Source of the DNA: Myripristis murdjan
Lineage: Eukaryota; Chordata; Actinopteri; Holocentriformes; Holocentridae
Assembly: GCF_902150065.1 (NCBI RefSeq)
Contig: NC_043995.1
Location: 33,506,567-33,570,566, forward strand
Direction: 5' to 3'
DNA length: 64,000 nt
In this document: piece by piece, positions 1 through 11,046 of the stretch
How positions within the stretch are numbered: position 1 is the stretch's first letter
Layout: each line of letters begins with the position of its first letter
Translations under genes and position numbers: made by a program
Notes under the pieces: generated by a model
The model's database searches: none
Told to the model about the DNA's origin: nothing
Seen by the model: the letters and a program-made list of their open reading frames with translations, nothing else

Positions 1-684
1 CTGCTTTTTGTTAATTATAACAAACTGCCCTGATGCTGCTGTATGGATTTGCACGTGGTACGACAGACTATCAATTAATTGCTTATCCTTCAGATCAGAT
101 CTGTTACTTAGCAGTCATGGACAACAGAGCACCCAGCTTCAGGCACTGGGGTTCAGGTCGAGGCCTGGAATAACTGGCCAGTCTCCAGCTCCGCGGTTCA
201 CACTGTGCAGAGCCCCCAGTGCCAAACTCCATTGGAAAAAGGTGACAGTTAGTGAAGCCCTGACTTACTGGTGAAGCAGCACCAACAGCGAATATGCGCT
301 GGACGCGAACTGAACCCATGACGGGCTCTGCTCAGCTCGGCATGGCGGTGGTTCTCCCAACAGAACCCAAATTCAACTCAGTGTCAAACTTAAGGGACTT
401 GTCTGCAGCGTCCTGCTTCAAAAACGGCGTCAATGGCGGCAACGTTTACAGCGTCACTGCGAAAGTGAAAGTTGATGTTTTATCGAAATTAGTAAATGTC
501 TGTTGGGTTGTACTTACGCCGAAATAAAGAGCGCTACCTTTTTATTTAAAAACAGGCCTTGATCATATTTCAAGCGGCAATGTTCTTAGACAATCAGCAA
601 GGACAAATTGAATGTATGGTTTTTCAAGCGGAGTCCGGCGTGCGGCGAGCGGACGGCAGGTGTCCGGTCTGAAACGCAGCCTAC
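1..684 (-). other. aldh5a1 intron 1 (partial)
   Basis: This lies downstream of the exon 1 splice donor on the minus strand, so it should be intron 1 of aldh5a1. I see no exon, RNA gene or clear repeat in it. The short open frames read here have no recognisable domain. Confidence 0.6.
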
Positions 685-972
685 CTTGGCCGTGAACTGC
701 TTCCAGGAGTAAAACGCCTTGTACGCGGCGTCCACTGCCTGCTTGGCCTCCGCCGGGCCGCAGTCAGCCACCCGGGCGAGCTCCTGGCCGGTGGCCGGGT
801 CCAGCACCGGGAACACCGAGGCTGCTGACACCCAGCGGCCGTCCACGTAGCCCTGCGTCCGGAGGAGCTGAGAGGAAATATCCAGGCTGTACTGGCGCTG
901 CATGGCGGCGGGCAGGCCGGGGACAAACTGGCGGAAGAGAGAGCGAGTCCTCAGCAGACAGACAGCGGCCAT
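685..972 (-). CDS. aldh5a1: aldh5a1 exon 1: succinate-semialdehyde dehydrogenase, mitochondrial, N-terminus
   Basis: First coding exon of succinate-semialdehyde dehydrogenase, the last enzyme of the GABA shunt, which oxidises succinate semialdehyde to succinate with NAD+ in the mitochondrial matrix. It encodes 96 residues. Residues 1 to about 28 are Arg-rich with no acidic residues (MAAVCLLRTRSLFRQF), as in a mitochondrial presequence. The start of the aldehyde dehydrogenase fold follows, with YVDGRWV, FPVLDPATGQELARVADCG and YKAFYSWKQFTAK, matching the known SSADH N-terminus. The exon ends in AAG followed by a GTAGGC donor at 684-683. An upstream in-frame ATG at 1200 would add a Cys/Arg-rich stretch with no family match, so I chose the ATG at 972. 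The other exons lie left of the window. Confidence 0.9.
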
Positions 973-1260
973 GCTGAGAGACGAACTGGGGGAAACGTGT
1001 CTGCCTCTCACGGCGTCCTCTGGGTCTTGTGCACGACTTGTTTTTCTGCAGCTCCGCCGCTGAATCTCAATCAGGTTCCTGACGGGTTCCAGCCAGTCTG
1101 AGGAGGTCGGCTGAGACACGTGATGCTGCACAAACACAATAGTTTGACAGCGACATGTCTTCCTCCTGCAGGGGACTGTCCGTGCAGCACAGCAAGGCAC
1201 TAAGACAGGAGAGACTGTACCGAGATGCTGAGATCACCGAGAGAAAAAAAAATCAGCTGT
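973..1260 (-). promoter_or_regulatory. aldh5a1 5' flank / 5' UTR
   Basis: Relatively GC- and CpG-rich DNA just upstream of the aldh5a1 ATG, becoming strongly AT-rich past about 1240. No TATA box is obvious, which fits a housekeeping promoter. The transcription start cannot be placed. Confidence 0.45.
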
Positions 1261-1580
1261 TTTATTTCACTGTGCAATAATTTATAGCTGTGGGACTGAA
1301 CAACAATTCAGGGTGTGAATATGGTGTGTATAGATAGACTTTTTACATATGCTCAATTTGTTATTTCTGGATTTATTTTTGTAATATTTTATAGGATTAA
1401 TGCACATACTTTTATGTTTTTCTTTATCAAGTTCTAATGCATATGTGTTTGTATGTCTTATTTCTTTTTCCATTTCTTATAATTTCACTTATGCTCATAA
1501 TATATTTTTCTCTTGAGAATTTGAGCTCTGCAGCTGACCCGGTCTCCCCTCAGGGATCAGTAACGTATTTATGGTTCTGA

Positions 1581-1613
<33 letters not shown>

Positions 1614-2620
1614 TTCCCTACATTTTTTCCTACATTTTCTACATAGTTTAGAAGATCTTTTTTTTTTTTTTTGTAAATGTGATTATTTTTGTTTGACACC
1701 ACACCCAACAAACATTAGCTCAAGTTAGATTTGGAGTTCATGTAGACCCCCATGCCCCTTTTTACAGCCTCAGCTGGCTTGACAGGCTCCCGAGATTGCA
1801 AGAAAAGGGGTCGACTGGAACAAAACAGAAAACAGAAATCCTGAGAGAGACCCCCTCCTGCACGCCAGTGTTTCCTCCAAGCATGGTGACGTCATCTGAG
1901 TGGTGGTTCTTATGGCCTACAGCCTCAGGCAGAAGCTGGTTATGGCAGTGATCAGGGAGAGGGTGTAGAGAATGAATTTAGGTCAGTTAAGTGACGACTT
2001 TGCCATCCTAGGAAAAAAAAAAATCTCTTCCTGGACAGACAGGTGTACAATAGGTGCCGGCCAGGTGACAAATGGTTACCATCCTGGTCAAGTGCAAAAC
2101 CACACAAACTGTACACTGAATACCGAATATTGCATGTAGTACTCTTCAGATTTTTCTAAATCCCCTTACCATCTCTGCTAATATTTTATATATTTATTAT
2201 TTTTCTTGTTTTTATACTTTATTTCTCTTCATCTTGTTTCTGTAATTACAGTATTCAGAGTGGACGGTAAAGAGAAGCATTTCACTGTACAGAGAAACCT
2301 GTTTTTAACTGTGTATATGACAGTTTATTGCTTTGACTGTGACTTTAAAGTGTTGAGGTGAATATGACCAACATGAGGCCTCAGCAGCCTGACTCAGCGA
2401 AAACACCGCCTGCTTTCTATTCTGCTGCTCGTTTTCCATCTTCAGGCCTGCAAGAGAAGCAAAGAAGCTCCAAGTCAGTCCGAGTGACGAGCTCCAGATA
2501 CCTGTGTGACTGGAAAAGTGATTGAGCTCACACTGCTGTTTCACTGGACTTGTGCCTGGAGTCCCCCTGCAGCCGAGCAGCTCTGCCGGCCTCAGTGTGC
2601 AGCAGCTGCTCATCGCCTCA
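1261..2620. other. AT-rich intergenic DNA with old repeat remnants
   Basis: No gene seen. It contains long poly-T runs (1580-1607, 1660-1672). At about 1548-1585 is a reverse-oriented copy of the teleost LINE-tail motif reading AGAACCATAAATAC...GATCCCTGAGGGG on the minus strand; the same motif lies forward at 20602-20645. The segment 1740-2340 looks repeat-derived but I cannot name it. Confidence 0.4.
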
Positions 2621-2626
2621 ACCCGC

Positions 2627-2785
2627 TCATTCAGCTCAACAATCTCCAAAACAAAAGGGGATTATTAGACCTGTAGCTGCCTCTAGGCTCTGTGTCATCA
2701 GCCTGAGCTGCTGGTCTGGTGCTGCAGGTCATTCAGTGTCTTAGTCCACTTCTGCGTGTCTCTTCATTTCAGCAGCAGGTGGCGC
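2627..2785 (+). repeat. Duplicated segment, copy 1 (pair at 21124-21285)
   Basis: About 150 bp nearly identical to 21124-21285 in the same orientation, starting CAACCCGCTCATTCA and running through a shared GGTCTGGT stretch. It marks the far 3' side of the repeated unit downstream of aste1 copies 1 and 2. No coding function seen. Confidence 0.75.
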
Positions 2786-3119
2786 CACTGTGCAGGCAGC
2801 TACAAGGGCTTTTTAAATTCAAGTTCAAAAAACAGTAACACCAAAGGCAGTTTTGGCACCAAAATAAGCAAATTTGTTTCAAAGCTCTGAGGCCCGACCA
2901 CACAGCCGACTTCAGTTTTCTCTAACATGTTGGAATTCATTGTCACAGAATAAAAAACACCAGCAGTCCCAGACTGCATCTGCTCTGCAGAGCTAAAGCT
3001 GCTGGGAAACTCTTCCACCACTCCTGAAAATCCACAGTGGACAGTCATAGCAGAATAGATATGACCGACCAATCAGAGGCCCGTTTCCTTCCTCTGGACA
3101 GGTGAGCCTGGATGGTGAA

Positions 3120-3365
3120 ACTGACTCACCTGCCTGACACCTGTGTGGCCCCGCCCCTCCGCCCCCGGTCACGCCCTGGGTGTAGGCCTATTCTATGACG
3201 TTACGATACGTAACGTTGTGTGACGTCTCATTGAATGATGTGTTTGGTCATAACGTTTTGCCTCGGAGGTCGTTTTCCTCCGTTTTGTGGGCGTGTCAGA
3301 GGTGTTATCCAATCAGCATCAGCCTGTATTTAAGCCTTCGCCATTTAAAATGATAGAGCTCCATT
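3120..3365 (+). promoter_or_regulatory. Promoter-like region before a C2H2 first exon
   Basis: GC boxes (CCCCGCCCC at about 3152), a CRE-like TGACGT motif at about 3220, a CCAAT motif (ATCCAATCAGC at about 3308) and a weak TATA-like TATTTAAG (about 3328) precede an ATG at 3366. The layout resembles a plus-strand vertebrate promoter. A degraded paralogous version lies at about 23195-23270. Confidence 0.35.
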
Positions 3366-3447
3366 ATGGCTTCCAAGCTGCTATATCAGTGTAGCCAATG
3401 TTTAAAATGTTACCCATCATCTGAAGAGGTAAAAGCACATGTATGTG
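3366..3447 (+). CDS. Candidate first exon with a C2H2-like finger
   Basis: An ATG opens 27 codons plus one base (MASKLLYQCSQCLKCYPS...AHVC), followed by a strong GTAAGT donor at 3448. CxxC plus a later His and Cys resemble the start of a zinc finger. I do not recognise a family and no downstream exon was found. The paralogous region at 23265-23330 keeps much of the sequence and the donor but has lost the ATG and frame. It could be the first exon of a host gene, or of a transposon gene, whose remainder was lost. No function is assigned. Confidence 0.3.
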
Positions 3448-5485
3448 GTAAGTATGATGACAGATCAGACATAGATTGTTGTTCTTCTTCATTGATATGG
3501 CAACTTTTATTCAACTTAAAACTTAAAACTTAAAAACACATTTGTGTAAGCCTGTGGTCCAAATCTTGGAAACAATGCTTAACAATAACTGTTTTTTTCA
3601 TATCAACTACACAGCATCAGCAATAAAAACACCCTTAGATCTGCAAATATTAAGTAAGAGCCACTTTCCATACACCAAAAGGATAGAGAGTGTAGAGGTA
3701 TGATTAATGATTACCACTCATTACTGATTATTACTGATGGTGGTTAGACAAAAAACAAAAAACAAAAACAAAAACACTTTTATTCCATTTTCTAAACAGT
3801 GGTTGGTAAGTCTACATATAAGTGATATTTCAGCTAACAAGAGGTGCTTAAACACAGCAGAGCAGAGCAGATCCATCACCTGAAATGTTTCTCTTTTCAT
3901 CCTAAAATGAGCGACAGAAGTCGGCTCAGTGTAGTCTGAATTTCTGAGATCAAAAGTAGTAAGTTTATGAGAGTAAATGAACACTGAATATAATCTGAGA
4001 TTAAAGAGGTAAATTTATGACAATAAAAACTCAAATTCATGACAAAAAATAATATACTAATCAACAGGGGTCAACCAGGGATTTTGGGCCCCATCAAAAG
4101 AAATCTTACTGGGCCCTTGTATAGCCGACCTTTTTATTTCAGGCCTTTCGAGGGTCCCCTCCCCCATTGTGGCCCTGGGTAATCAGTCCCACTTTTCCAC
4201 CCACTCCAATGCCCCTGCTAATCAACAATAATGATAATAATAAAAATAACGGCTTGGAGCCCTAACACACCACACTGGAATTTTTTTTCTTATACAATTT
4301 ACATTTTTTACCTGAATGAAATGATCTGAAATGATCTTAAATTTACAAAACTTAACTGTTTATTTGAATGTGTAATGTGATTTAACAGAATAAATTGACT
4401 ATCTTTTTTTTTTTTTAAACAGATTTTAAATATCAATTTACAAAAATATTCACTGTTTTACTACAAAGTTATAATTATCTGTACTTCAGGTTTTCTTTAT
4501 CATTTAAAAAATCTGTTTTCTGGTAAGAACATGTTAAAAGTAAAGTATTTAATGTATTTATATAAAGACCGCTTGTAAAATTGCAGTAATAATGTGTGTG
4601 TATGCCACAGACAATTACTGCTTTTTACAGTTTGTCAGCAGATTTAATTTTACACTACATTTCTGCTTTTTTTTTTTTTTTACATTTTCTTCTTCTTTTA
4701 TATTTTAACTGTGTACATCGGCATATTAGGGTCGCCATAGGGAGAGAGAAACATTATAAAGCCGGGGAAGACGGAGTAATATTTCAAGGAAAAAAATCTG
4801 ATTTTTTTAGATTAAAGTGGAAAATTTCTGAAAAAAAAAACTTGAAAATTGTCAGGATTATAAAATCACAACATTATGAGGAAAAAAAACAGTGAAACCA
4901 GTTTGTCCTCCTCCTGTGGGATCCAGTCTGAAGGAAATCCTGCTGGTCTGAGTCCAGAACCCCAACCTCCTCCTCAGCATCTGGACTCTGAAGAGACGTT
5001 GCTGTGACTTGGGCCGATTCAGAAGAAAACAATCTGCTGATTCTGGGTCAGATCAGCAGGATCTCCTTGTTCCTGAATCCCATGTCAGAGTAGAATCTGC
5101 TGAGGGGATTAGCTGCAGGCCTGAGATACGGCCAGCAGGGGGCAGCACAGGTGGAGCTTGTTCTTGTAAATGTGTGACTTTATAATGTCAGAAATTTTAC
5201 CTTTTTCCCATAAATTTGTAAGTTTTTTCCTCATGAATTTTCTGACTTTAATCTTTAAAATTCTTGGAATATCACACCCCTTCCCTGGCTCTGTAATCTC
5301 ATACAAGCCTGATTGTCATCCAAATAATTTTTATAAAAATTTGCACCAAGAAACGTTTGGCTGTCGCTGTCTGCTTCTTTCTGTACAAAAAAAAAAAAAA
5401 AAAAAGGACACAGACAGGACATTGCAACTCAGATGGATGGATTGATTCCTGGACACGTTCCAACCACAGAGAGTCAGTTTTGGCC
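3448..5485. repeat. 3' flank of aste1 copy 1, paralogous to 23335-24753
   Basis: Non-coding DNA sharing long collinear stretches with the region downstream of aste1 copy 2: the runs from AAAAACACATTTGTGTAAGC, the block with CACAGCAGAGCAGAGCAGAT at 3855, and the GCCAGCAGGGGGCAGCACAG motif near 5130. It shows that the amplified unit includes at least 2 kb beyond the stop codon. Copy 1 has extra AT-rich sequence at about 4250-4880. No gene seen. Confidence 0.75.
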
Positions 5486-5759
5486 TCAGCGCTTCTTTCT
5501 GCGGCCGAGCTCTGAGTTTTTGGGCTGGTGTCCTCGCTTTTTGCCTTTGCCGTGAGTCACCAGCTCCCAGCCTCTACCCTGGTCTGCTGTCGCTGCCTCC
5601 TCGGTGGCAGAAGCTGAGGTTCCCTGATGCCGGGCCTGCTCCACGGCAGCCAGCAGGGTTCGGTAGAGCTTCAGGCTGGAGGACGTCAGGAGACGCTCAG
5701 GTTGCTTCCCCTCCCTCAGGCTGTGGACCAGCTGGTGGAACAGCCTTCCCTCATACAAC
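5486..5759 (-). CDS. aste1: aste1 copy 1, exon 4 (C-terminus)
   Basis: Last coding exon. The acceptor is TTCTCCAG before 5759; the first base completes an Arg codon begun in exon 3, giving PLPEPEVIR/LYEGRLFHQLVHSL. This matches the asteroid homolog 1 C-terminus, where an LPEPD...RLYSGSLVHRL run is typical. The tail is basic and low-complexity (GKGKKRGHQPKNSELGRRKKR) and stops with TGA at 5488-5486. A Lys/Arg-rich tail is usual for the family and may serve nuclear import. Confidence 0.85.
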
Positions 5760-5880
5760 CTGGAGAACATCAAGAGAAGACAGTTGGAGCCACACAACAT
5801 CAGCTAGAGCAGACTCATGAGTATGAACTGGGGCTGAATGAGCCCCCACCGTTTTACACTTCCTGCCTGCTGCAGCTCCT

Positions 5881-6147
5881 TCAGGCTCCGAGTCCCTGCT
5901 GCTGTTTGAACACTGGACAAAAGGCTGAGCTGCTCCAGGCTCCTGCTTCTAAAGGCTTGTACTGAGTCTGTTGTAGGGGAGCATTACTGTCCTGATACTG
6001 AGCTTCAGACAGCAGAGAAACCTGCAGCACTGACTGCAGAGCTGCTGTTTGCTGCTCAGTCTCTTTCAGCTGCAGAGCGAGGTTTCCGTCCAGTCGGCTG
6101 ACGTGCTGAGAAACTTGACCCATCACTTGATAGTTTGACCCAAACAC
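5881..6147 (-). other. Open frame in aste1 intron 3, kept in four copies
   Basis: A minus-strand open frame inside intron 3 (6212-5760) reads a Gln/Leu-rich, possibly coiled-coil stretch (QHVSRLDGNLALQLKETEQQ) and then AGAWSSSAFCPVFKQQQG. It stays open in the 3' blocks at 34667-34909, 38394-38639 and 45264-45530. The exon 3 donor and exon 4 acceptor join in frame without it, so it is not needed for aste1. It may be an alternative exon, the relic of another gene, or open simply because the duplications are young. Confidence 0.35.
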
Positions 6148-6212
6148 TCTTTATGATGCTGTTAGTAACTGTGGTCTGGTGTTGGTTGTAGTGATTGGCT
6201 GTGCAGTCTCAC

Positions 6213-6357
6213 CTGATGACCTCAGGCTCAGGCAGAGGTTCGCCCAGCAGCTGGTTGAGCTGCATGCTGAACATCACACAGGAGTGCCACTGGTTGAAGG
6301 CGTGAGCCACATTTTGATCCAGACTGGGTGGAGCGTTTCTGTTCTCCACCTGCAAAG
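6213..6357 (-). CDS. aste1: aste1 copy 1, exon 3
   Basis: A 145-nt exon between a TTGTAG acceptor (6359-6358) and a GTGAGA donor (6212). It completes the Ala codon split by exon 2 and reads LQVENRNAPPSLDQNVAHAF then NQWHSCVMFSMQLNQLLGEP, the most conserved C-terminal block of asteroid proteins (FHQWQ...LNQLL...LPEPD in human ASTE1). Phase and length (145 nt) are the same in all five copies in the window. Confidence 0.88.
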
Positions 6358-8220
6358 CTACAACACACACATCACAACAGTTCATCCACATGCTGTACTT
6401 GGAGAAGCTGTTGGCTTGTGGCTCTCAAAGTGTATGTGGGTGTAGCAATGGTATTTGTGCATGTACAGAAATATCTAAGGTCAAAGGTCAGGCATGTTAA
6501 AGTTTGTTTTCTGCAGGCCTGGAGAAAGTGAAGTACTTGAACCATGCCATGATATCTATATCTATATCATATCTATCTCTCCTCCTCCATCTCCTCCAGC
6601 CTCCCCTGACAGCATTGACTTTTGGGCCACATTTGGCATCTAGCTGGTACCTCTGGCTGAGATGTGATACGGCAAAACACATGAGGGCCACATCATAACC
6701 ACATTGGTTTGGCCATACCTTCAAAAATGGAGGGGATTTCTCCTCTGGGACAGTTCAGTAATTGAAGCGCTTGGCCCAGATAATAGATTTTACTTTTGGG
6801 CCACACGTGATTTGTAACTGGCAAATGTGATATGGCAGAACACATGCGGGCCACATCCTAACCACTTCAGTTTGGCCATACACTCTGACACCTGCCCAGG
6901 TGGCAAAGTGGAGTCTTTTGCAGCACGTGACCAGGACCTTATTTGCCTAATTTTCACCTGGCTCCTCTCACCTTTCAACTGGCTTGGTAAGTGAATTTTA
7001 AACCTTTTAAATTTGAACGATAATAAATGGCGATTATATTCTCACTAAGTTATGGTTCCACAAAACCTTTGGTCTTTGGAGGAGAAAACTATAAGATGGT
7101 TTGCCAAACAGAAGTCTGTTCTTCTTTAAGACGTGTGAAGGCGGTGACTAGACACAGGCTTACGGCTGCGTTAGCATCCTCGCTAAGCCTGCTGCTTTTA
7201 GGATGAAAATGTTTGATTCAACTTTAATGATCTCTGATGTCTGATTTTGCTAAAAGTGGTCGCTAACTTTAAGCTCTACTAACATTGGCTGCTAACACAG
7301 CACCTGTGTCTATATGAAGCCATATGAAGCACGGGAGCTGCTAATGTATGGTATATAAATTGTATTAGCTGCTAACGTTGGGTGCTAACGCAGCTGAGGC
7401 GTGTCAGTGGTGATTAGCTGCTAACGTTAGCGAGTAATGAAGCCAGAGATCTATGCGCGGCGCCTCTGCCCGTCCACCAACATGAATATATGGTCGAGTG
7501 GCCATCTTTCAGTTTCTATGTGCTTCTCTTAGTGCAAACATTTCACTCGCCTTTGCCCTCAAAAGTGTGTGTGCGGACCGGGAGACTGGTTCAGCGAGTA
7601 ACCTAGCTTAAGTGCGGTCATTCAAAAACTACAAATCCCACAATCCCCTGGCCGCAACGAACCAATCACAGTACTTTTCTGTAGTGATGCAACCAGTGTC
7701 ACGTGAGAGGTGACGCTCCTTTGCCTGTCTTCTCCCTGAACGTCTACATACAGTTTATGAAATATAAAAACTTTTTGAAAATTTGCAGTGCATTACATTA
7801 TATCAAAAGCTACAATAACACTACTCTTTCTAATGTTCTGCATTGTGAAGGTGCTGTTAGAAGAAACCCAATGACTTCCTCAGTCTCAGACATGGCTTCA
7901 TCTGGCTGGTGACAGAGATGGTGGGAGAAAAGAGAGAAAAAACTGCTAATGAAAAGAAAAGAGCTGGAGCTGACGGTTAAGCTAAATTTAAACTGTTCAT
8001 TTATAGTTACATACTGTTCATATTTTTTATACTGTTCATTCTTGTTTGCACTACATTTTGTGAAATAAAACTTTGAAGCAAAACTTGTGTGTTTCATTTT
8101 CATACATATCATGGATGGTTAAAGTGATCCATATACAGGGCAACTTAATCACTGCTCATATTGCACTAAAATTATTTTTGTTATTTGGTGCCAGCTAGAT
8201 TTGACCTGTCATTCACTTCA
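6358..8220. other. aste1 copy 1 intron 2, distal part
   Basis: Non-coding. From 6620 to 6900 there are degenerate repeats of a GGCCACAT/GGCCATAC motif. From 7140 to 7440 the DNA is rich in GCTAACGTTAGC-like motifs that are common in fish genomes. At 7700-8080 is an unrecognised AT-rich stretch with an AATAAA. No exon with good splice sites was found. Confidence 0.4.
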
Positions 8221-8232
8221 AGTAATGTCACC

Positions 8233-8760
8233 AATAGCGGTTTTAGGCACGGGCGAAGCGGGCAGCCGCCCAGGGCAGCATTTTTTCATTTCACACGGGG
8301 GGCGGCACGACAGCAAAAAAAAAAAAAATCATCAGCTCTGCAAACCAGTTTTCTATTACCGTATTCATCTGAATATAAGATGATATTTTTTCCATTGAAA
8401 ATGCCCTGAAAAAAAGGCCTTGTCTAATATTGGGGTCTAAGGAAACACACCTGTAATGTTGCATATGTAAACCAGTAGGTAGGCTCGCCTGATGCCACGA
8501 TTACCGGCGAATGGCCGCATTGCGCAGTCAATAATCAACCATGTTGTCTGTGTCAGTGTCTGTTGTGCTGCTGCAACCGCGTATGAACAAAAGTTGATTT
8601 ATAATTAAAGGTATATATGGCAGTCTGTGTGCGCCGCTCACTTGTCAGATCCGGCAGACCTGACTGGGTGGGCGCGGCACCGGTCGGCATGAGGTCGACC
8701 GGTGCCCAAAATAGGCAGTAATTTCGCCCAGGGCGGCAACATGGGCAGAACGGCCCATCA
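8233..8760. mobile_element. hAT-like non-autonomous element (GCGGTTTTAGG family)
   Basis: The left end reads AATAGCGGTTTTAGGCACGG and the right end GGCAACATGGGCAGAACGGC. The ends are imperfect inverted repeats of the CAGTGGCGGTTCTG type seen at 12873-12881. The interior contains GGCAGCCGCCCAGGGC and no intact gene. No convincing target duplication was found, so the exact edges are approximate. Confidence 0.45.
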
Positions 8761-8829
8761 TTCACTTCCGAACGTGAGCCAGGTAAAAGGTTTGGTGTAA
8801 ATTAGGTTAGCTTCTGGGTAAAATCTGGA

Positions 8830-9020
8830 TTTTGGTCTGTGAGCCACATGTGGGCCACATAAGAGCCATTAGGCTTTACCAGTACTCAGCCATACAGGCA
8901 CGCAGTATGAGGCCCAGCTGTAAGCCATATGATCTTAGCAGTTGGTATAACTGTGGCAGAGGTCTGGCTATGTTATGGTTCAAACACAGCTTTCATATAC
9001 CTGGGCCAGATATGGGCCGT
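8830..9020. repeat. Degenerate GGGCCACAT-type repeat
   Basis: Several loosely spaced copies of a TGGGCCACAT/GAGCCATT motif, like those at 6620-6900 and 15780-16045. This style of degenerate repeat is common in teleost non-coding DNA. It abuts the LINE fragment that follows. Confidence 0.4.
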
Positions 9021-10030
9021 CATTCACTTTTAAAGAATCGCGCTGAACAGTTAGCCCTTGTGTTCACTGAGATTTTTAGATCCTCTATCATTCACAAAAC
9101 TGTTCCTATTATTTGGAAAAGTGCAGTTATTGCCAAAGACCCCAAATCCTAGTCAGCCTAGTGGTTTCCGTCCTAAAGCTCTGACTTCGCTAGTAATCAA
9201 ATGTTTTGAGCGTCTTGTCAAGAAATACATCTGATCTAAAACACAGCGCCTCTTAGATCCCTTGCAATTTGCATTCCAAGAATCCAGAGGGGTGGAGGAC
9301 ACCATTGCCACTTTCTTACATCTCCTCCACTTTCACCTTGAAAAGCCAAAGGCTCATGCCAAGATTTTATTTGTAGATTTTTCATCCACTTTTGATACCA
9401 TTAAGCCTTGTATTTTAGCAAATGTTTTATCTTCTGAATATTCTCTTGAAGCTGGTCTTATTGCCTGGTTTGCTGACTTTCTCAGTGGTAGAATCCAGCA
9501 GGTCAGAGTAGGAGCATCGCTTTCTGATAAAATGACCACTTTTACTGGCTCCCCTCAGGGATGTGTTTTATCTCCTTTTTTTTTTTTTTTTTTTTTTTTT
9601 ATCTTATACACAAATTCTTGCACTAGCACTTTCCCAAATAGGTATTTCATGAAGTATGACCAAAGGCTGGTGACTCTCTTGCCTACATGTTTGACTTGCT
9701 GCCTTCTGGGTGCACGACGATACCGCCCCCCTCTGTTTACAAAAAACAGAGCAAAATTCTCATTTGTGCCTCAGGCTATTAAACTCCTTAACAACTAACA
9801 CAGTTCTTGACCTAAGCTTGCTTAACTGGTCTGTAGAATATTCATAATTTATTCCAACCCCCCTATATCTGTACATGAAGATGTGACTACTATGCTCTGC
9901 ATATGTTGAATGTTTTGTCTCGTTTGATGTTATTTATGTTGTTTTACTGTTAGTTATTTATCTTGTAATGCCACGTGTGATCTGCTGCAACCCAAATACC
10001 CTACGGGAACAAATAAACTGCTACTACTAG
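9021..10030 (+). mobile_element. LINE (L2/Rex-like) fragment with reverse transcriptase remnants
   Basis: Plus-strand reading recovers pieces of a non-LTR reverse transcriptase: FRSSIIHKTVPIIWKSAVIA (about 9080), a stretch around 9165-9230 (FRPKALTSLVIKCFERLVKK), then DFSSTFDTIKPCILANVL (9378) and TGSPQGCVLSPFF (9544). A poly-T run (9578-9600) follows. Next comes the C-terminal block RRYRPPLFTKNRAKFSFVPQ (about 9716) with a stop near 9797. The YADD box and the sequence around it are missing, so the copy is internally deleted and dead. The 3' UTR ends near an AATAAACTGCTACTACTA tail at 10011. The clade call rests on motif style only. Confidence 0.7.
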
Positions 10031-10339
10031 CCTACTACTATTTTAGGTGATCATCTTACTTTTGAAAAAAGAACAAAAGCCTGTGCAGCCGTCAGGTGAA
10101 GTCCTGCAGGGATCTTGGTTATAAAACCTGCAAACAGTGTTTACACCTTGTGTTTGTCCCGTGTGAGATCACAGTGCTGGGGTTTGGGATTTCCATAAGC
10201 AAACCAACTGTGATGTTGTTCAGCACAGAGCCACGCGCTCTGTTCATAAACTAGCCGGTGTGTGACATGGGACGGCAGCCGTGTGCGGCGCAAAAGCGAC
10301 GCAGTGCGATTCATCAACAGGCCTGATAACAGCCTTACT

Positions 10340-10490
10340 GAACAAACCTTCCACTGGGATTTTTCTAATTATGCTTGGGCAAGGGAGTTTGAAAAAATAT
10401 TTCCAAAGGCAGGTCAGAAGAAATACTGCGTAAACCAAAATTAAGAACCTACGGGCTGATTAAGGATATTTACCAGCCAGAGCACTCTGA
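10340..10490 (+). mobile_element. LINE ORF2 C-terminal relic in intron 2
   Basis: Reads YAWAREFEKIFPKAG and, after a gap, a CVNPKLRTYGLIKDIYQ-like run in another frame. This resembles the C-terminus of fish LINE ORF2 (KPKLRTY motif). Related sequence sits at the same place in intron 2 of copy 2 (27533-27690) and in the three 3' blocks (35580-35760, 39305-39490, 46170-46370), so the insertion is older than the gene duplications. Confidence 0.6.
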
Positions 10491-10818
10491 ACCCTGAACA
10501 GAGTACAGAGGTGTGAGGTGCAGATATCAGGAGGAGTCGATTTTGCAAGTAAAAATATATATATATATATAAATATAGATTTTATTTCCTATTACTTAAC
10601 AACTTTAAAATCAGGGGAAAGGGGAAGTGGAACAAAATTATTGTCTAGCGAGAGTGGCTTTTTCTCAGTGGCGTCACTCAGGTGCTGCGCATCAGGCCCT
10701 AATGAGCCCTGACCCACTGACGCTCACAGCTGCGGCTTCTCCGCGGATCATCCGCGGCGCTGTCCATGGTGCCGAAAGTGACAGCAGGTTAATTTTACAA
10801 TCAAAGTGTAACAAGAGG

Positions 10819-10850
10819 TGTGTGTGTGTGTGTGTCTGTGTGTGTCCTAC
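10819..10850. repeat. (TG)n microsatellite next to the exon 2 donor
   Basis: The TG run directly follows the exon 2 splice donor on the gene strand. The same arrangement, longer, is present in copy 2 (27696-27745). Confidence 0.9.
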
Positions 10851-11046
10851 CTGTGCTGGTGTGTGTGGTCACCAGTCCCAGCAGCAGAGCCTGCAGCAGG
10901 TGCTGGTGTGGAGGAGGGCTCGCATTCTGCATCCAGCAGCAGGTAACAGCCACCAGGAGGCGCAGGTGAGGCTCCACGCCCTGAAAACAGGACGGCTCCA
11001 CCTCCAGAGCCTCCATCAACACCCGGACACGCTGTGAGAGCTCCGC
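10851..11046 (-). CDS. aste1: aste1 copy 1, exon 2
   Basis: A 196-nt exon: CACCAG acceptor, 65 codons plus one base, GTAGGA donor at 10850. It reads AELSQRVRVLMEALEVEPSC, EPHLRLLVAVTCCWMQNA and LLQALLLGLV, matching the asteroid middle region (PHLRLPVAVTCYW...LQALLLG). An acceptor 42 nt further upstream would also be open here, but in copies 2 and 4 that extension meets a TGA, so the shorter start is preferred. It joins exon 1 in phase 0 and exon 3 in phase 1. Confidence 0.85.

Noticed and set aside
973-1200. Upstream in-frame extension of aldh5a1 exon 1 to an ATG at 1200
   Set aside because: The extra residues have no likeness to SSADH, and the mitochondrial presequence begins at 972. Taken as 5' UTR.
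5627-5965. Plus-strand frames with LQAPSPCCCLN and QLEQTHEYELGLNEPPPF (also 34140, 37864, 44908)
   Set aside because: Antisense to aste1 exon 4 and intron 3; conserved only because the other strand is coding and recently duplicated.
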